From Thermoproteota archaeon (GTDB taxonomy: Archaea > Thermoproteota > Methanomethylicia > Methanomethylicales > Methanomethylicaceae), in assembly GCA_004347955.1 (NCBI GenBank), contig QNVH01000063.1, positions 1 through 6,788 of the forward strand: 6,788 nucleotides of DNA. Direction: 5' to 3'. Positions within the stretch are counted from its first letter, which is position 1. The number at the start of each line of letters is the position of its first letter. Position numbers and translations under genes: made by a program. Below the pieces are notes generated by a model. The model did not search any database and was not told the DNA's origin. It saw only the letters and a program-made list of their open reading frames with translations. Shown here piece after piece: positions 6,156 to 6,788 of this stretch.

Positions 6156-6788
6156 TGGAAGAAGGTTACCCAGAGCGGCTCCTGCTTGATCTCCTCGAGA
6201 TCTACAGCCCGAGCGGGGAGGAGGAAGAAATTTCAAGGTACCTGTCAAGGGAGCTTGAGCGTTTGGGTTTCAAGGTCAGCGTGGACGAGGTGGGGAACGT
6301 CGAGGCCAGATGGGGAGAAGGTCGACCTAGCGTTCTTCTGTGCGGGCACATGGATACCGTGAGGGGCAAGATCAAGACCAAAAAAAGGGGCAGAGTCATC
6401 TTTGGAAGGGGCGCCGTGGATGCAAAGTCGCCCCTTGCTGCCCTCATTTGTGGCGCGAAGAGATACATTGAGGAAGGTGGGAAGGGGAGGATAACTGTGC
6501 TTGCAGTCGTCGACGAGGAGGGTAAGAGTCAAGGGATGAGGCACTTCCTCTCTAGGTGCCAAGAGAATTACGATTATGCGATATTTGGGGAGCCTAGCGG
6601 GGCTTACGCACTAACGGTGGGCTACAAGGGGCGAATACTGGTCAGATTCCTCTGTGAGACCACACCAGGGCATGCGAGTGCGCCCATGCTTTTCGAGAAC
6701 GCGATCTATGTGGCTGTGAGGCTCATAGAAAGGCTGCAGGAACTTCAAGAGAACTGGTCTAAGGGAGGAGACTTATTTGAGACCCCGA
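6155..6788 (+). CDS. lysK: LysW-lysine hydrolase LysK (M20 family metallopeptidase), 3' end outside the window
   Basis: Releases lysine from LysW by cutting the isopeptide-type bond to the carrier's terminal glutamate, the last step of the route. The frame stays open from the ATG at 6155 to the window edge and gives 211 residues, against roughly 330-380 for whole members, so the C-terminal part is missing because of the window only. Visible M20 metal-site features are CGHMDTV (63-69, His65, with catalytic Asp67), the bridging Asp89 in GRGAVDAKSP, the general-base pair Glu121-Glu122 in DEEGKSQG, and the ligand Glu146 in GEPSG. TTPGHASAP (169-177) with His173 begins the lid domain that completes the site in dimeric M20 enzymes. 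The start overlaps the lysJ stop by one base (TAATG); GGTGGAGG at 6144-6151 is the ribosome site. Its place after lysJ separates it from DapE and ArgE relatives. Confidence 0.9.
   Translation, partial: MEEGYPERLLLDLLEIYSPSGEEEEISRYLSRELERLGFKVSVDEVGNVEARWGEGRPSVLLCGHMDTVRGKIKTKKRGRVIFGRGAVDAKSPLAALICGAKRYIEEGGKGRITVLAVVDEEGKSQGMRHFLSRCQENYDYAIFGEPSGAYALTVGYKGRILVRFLCETTPGHASAPMLFENAIYVAVRLIERLQELQENWSKGGDLFETP

Overview
The window looks archaeal. It carries the LysW-dependent (amino-group carrier protein) lysine route, a small Lrp/AsnC regulator, TATA-like boxes about 25-45 bases upstream of starts, heavy use of AGG/AGA arginine and ATA isoleucine codons, and TTG starts backed by Shine-Dalgarno sequences. 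The protein set fits a thermophilic or deep-branching TACK archaeon (Thaumarchaeota, Aigarchaeota or Bathyarchaeota type). That placement is an inference; no marker gene here decides it.

Layout. Positions 1-104 hold no complete gene. A short imperfect hairpin followed by TCAA (about 51-81) resembles the right end of an IS200/IS605-type TnpB element. A minus-strand gene (105 to 1580, or 1616 with the upstream ATG) encodes a four-helix membrane metalloprotease of the M48/HtpX type with an unusual extra N-terminal domain. A divergent intergenic region follows (about 1581-1730), then a plus-strand Lrp/AsnC regulator resembling LysM (1731-2153). A 102-base AT-rich spacer (2154-2255) contains a 7-9-7 inverted repeat centred on a TATA-like box. 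From 2256 to the window end lies a tightly packed operon lysX-lysY-lysZ-lysJ-lysK, with lysK cut by the window edge.

How the genes work together. LysX attaches alpha-aminoadipate to the C-terminal glutamate of the small carrier LysW. LysZ phosphorylates the bound substrate, LysY reduces it to the semialdehyde, LysJ aminates it to LysW-bound lysine, and LysK releases lysine. All four junctions overlap by 1 or 4 bases (ATGA, ATGA, TTGA, TAATG), so translation is probably coupled. The upstream Lrp-family gene is the obvious candidate regulator, and the palindrome over the lysX TATA box is its candidate operator. The carrier gene lysW is not in the window. The LysX specificity motif reads Asn-Thr, as in aminoadipate-specific or dual-function enzymes, not Gly-Phe as in glutamate-specific ArgX. 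No wholly new system is evident. The less ordinary points are the missing carrier gene, the operator-like palindrome, the TTG starts, the metalloprotease architecture and the possible transposon end.
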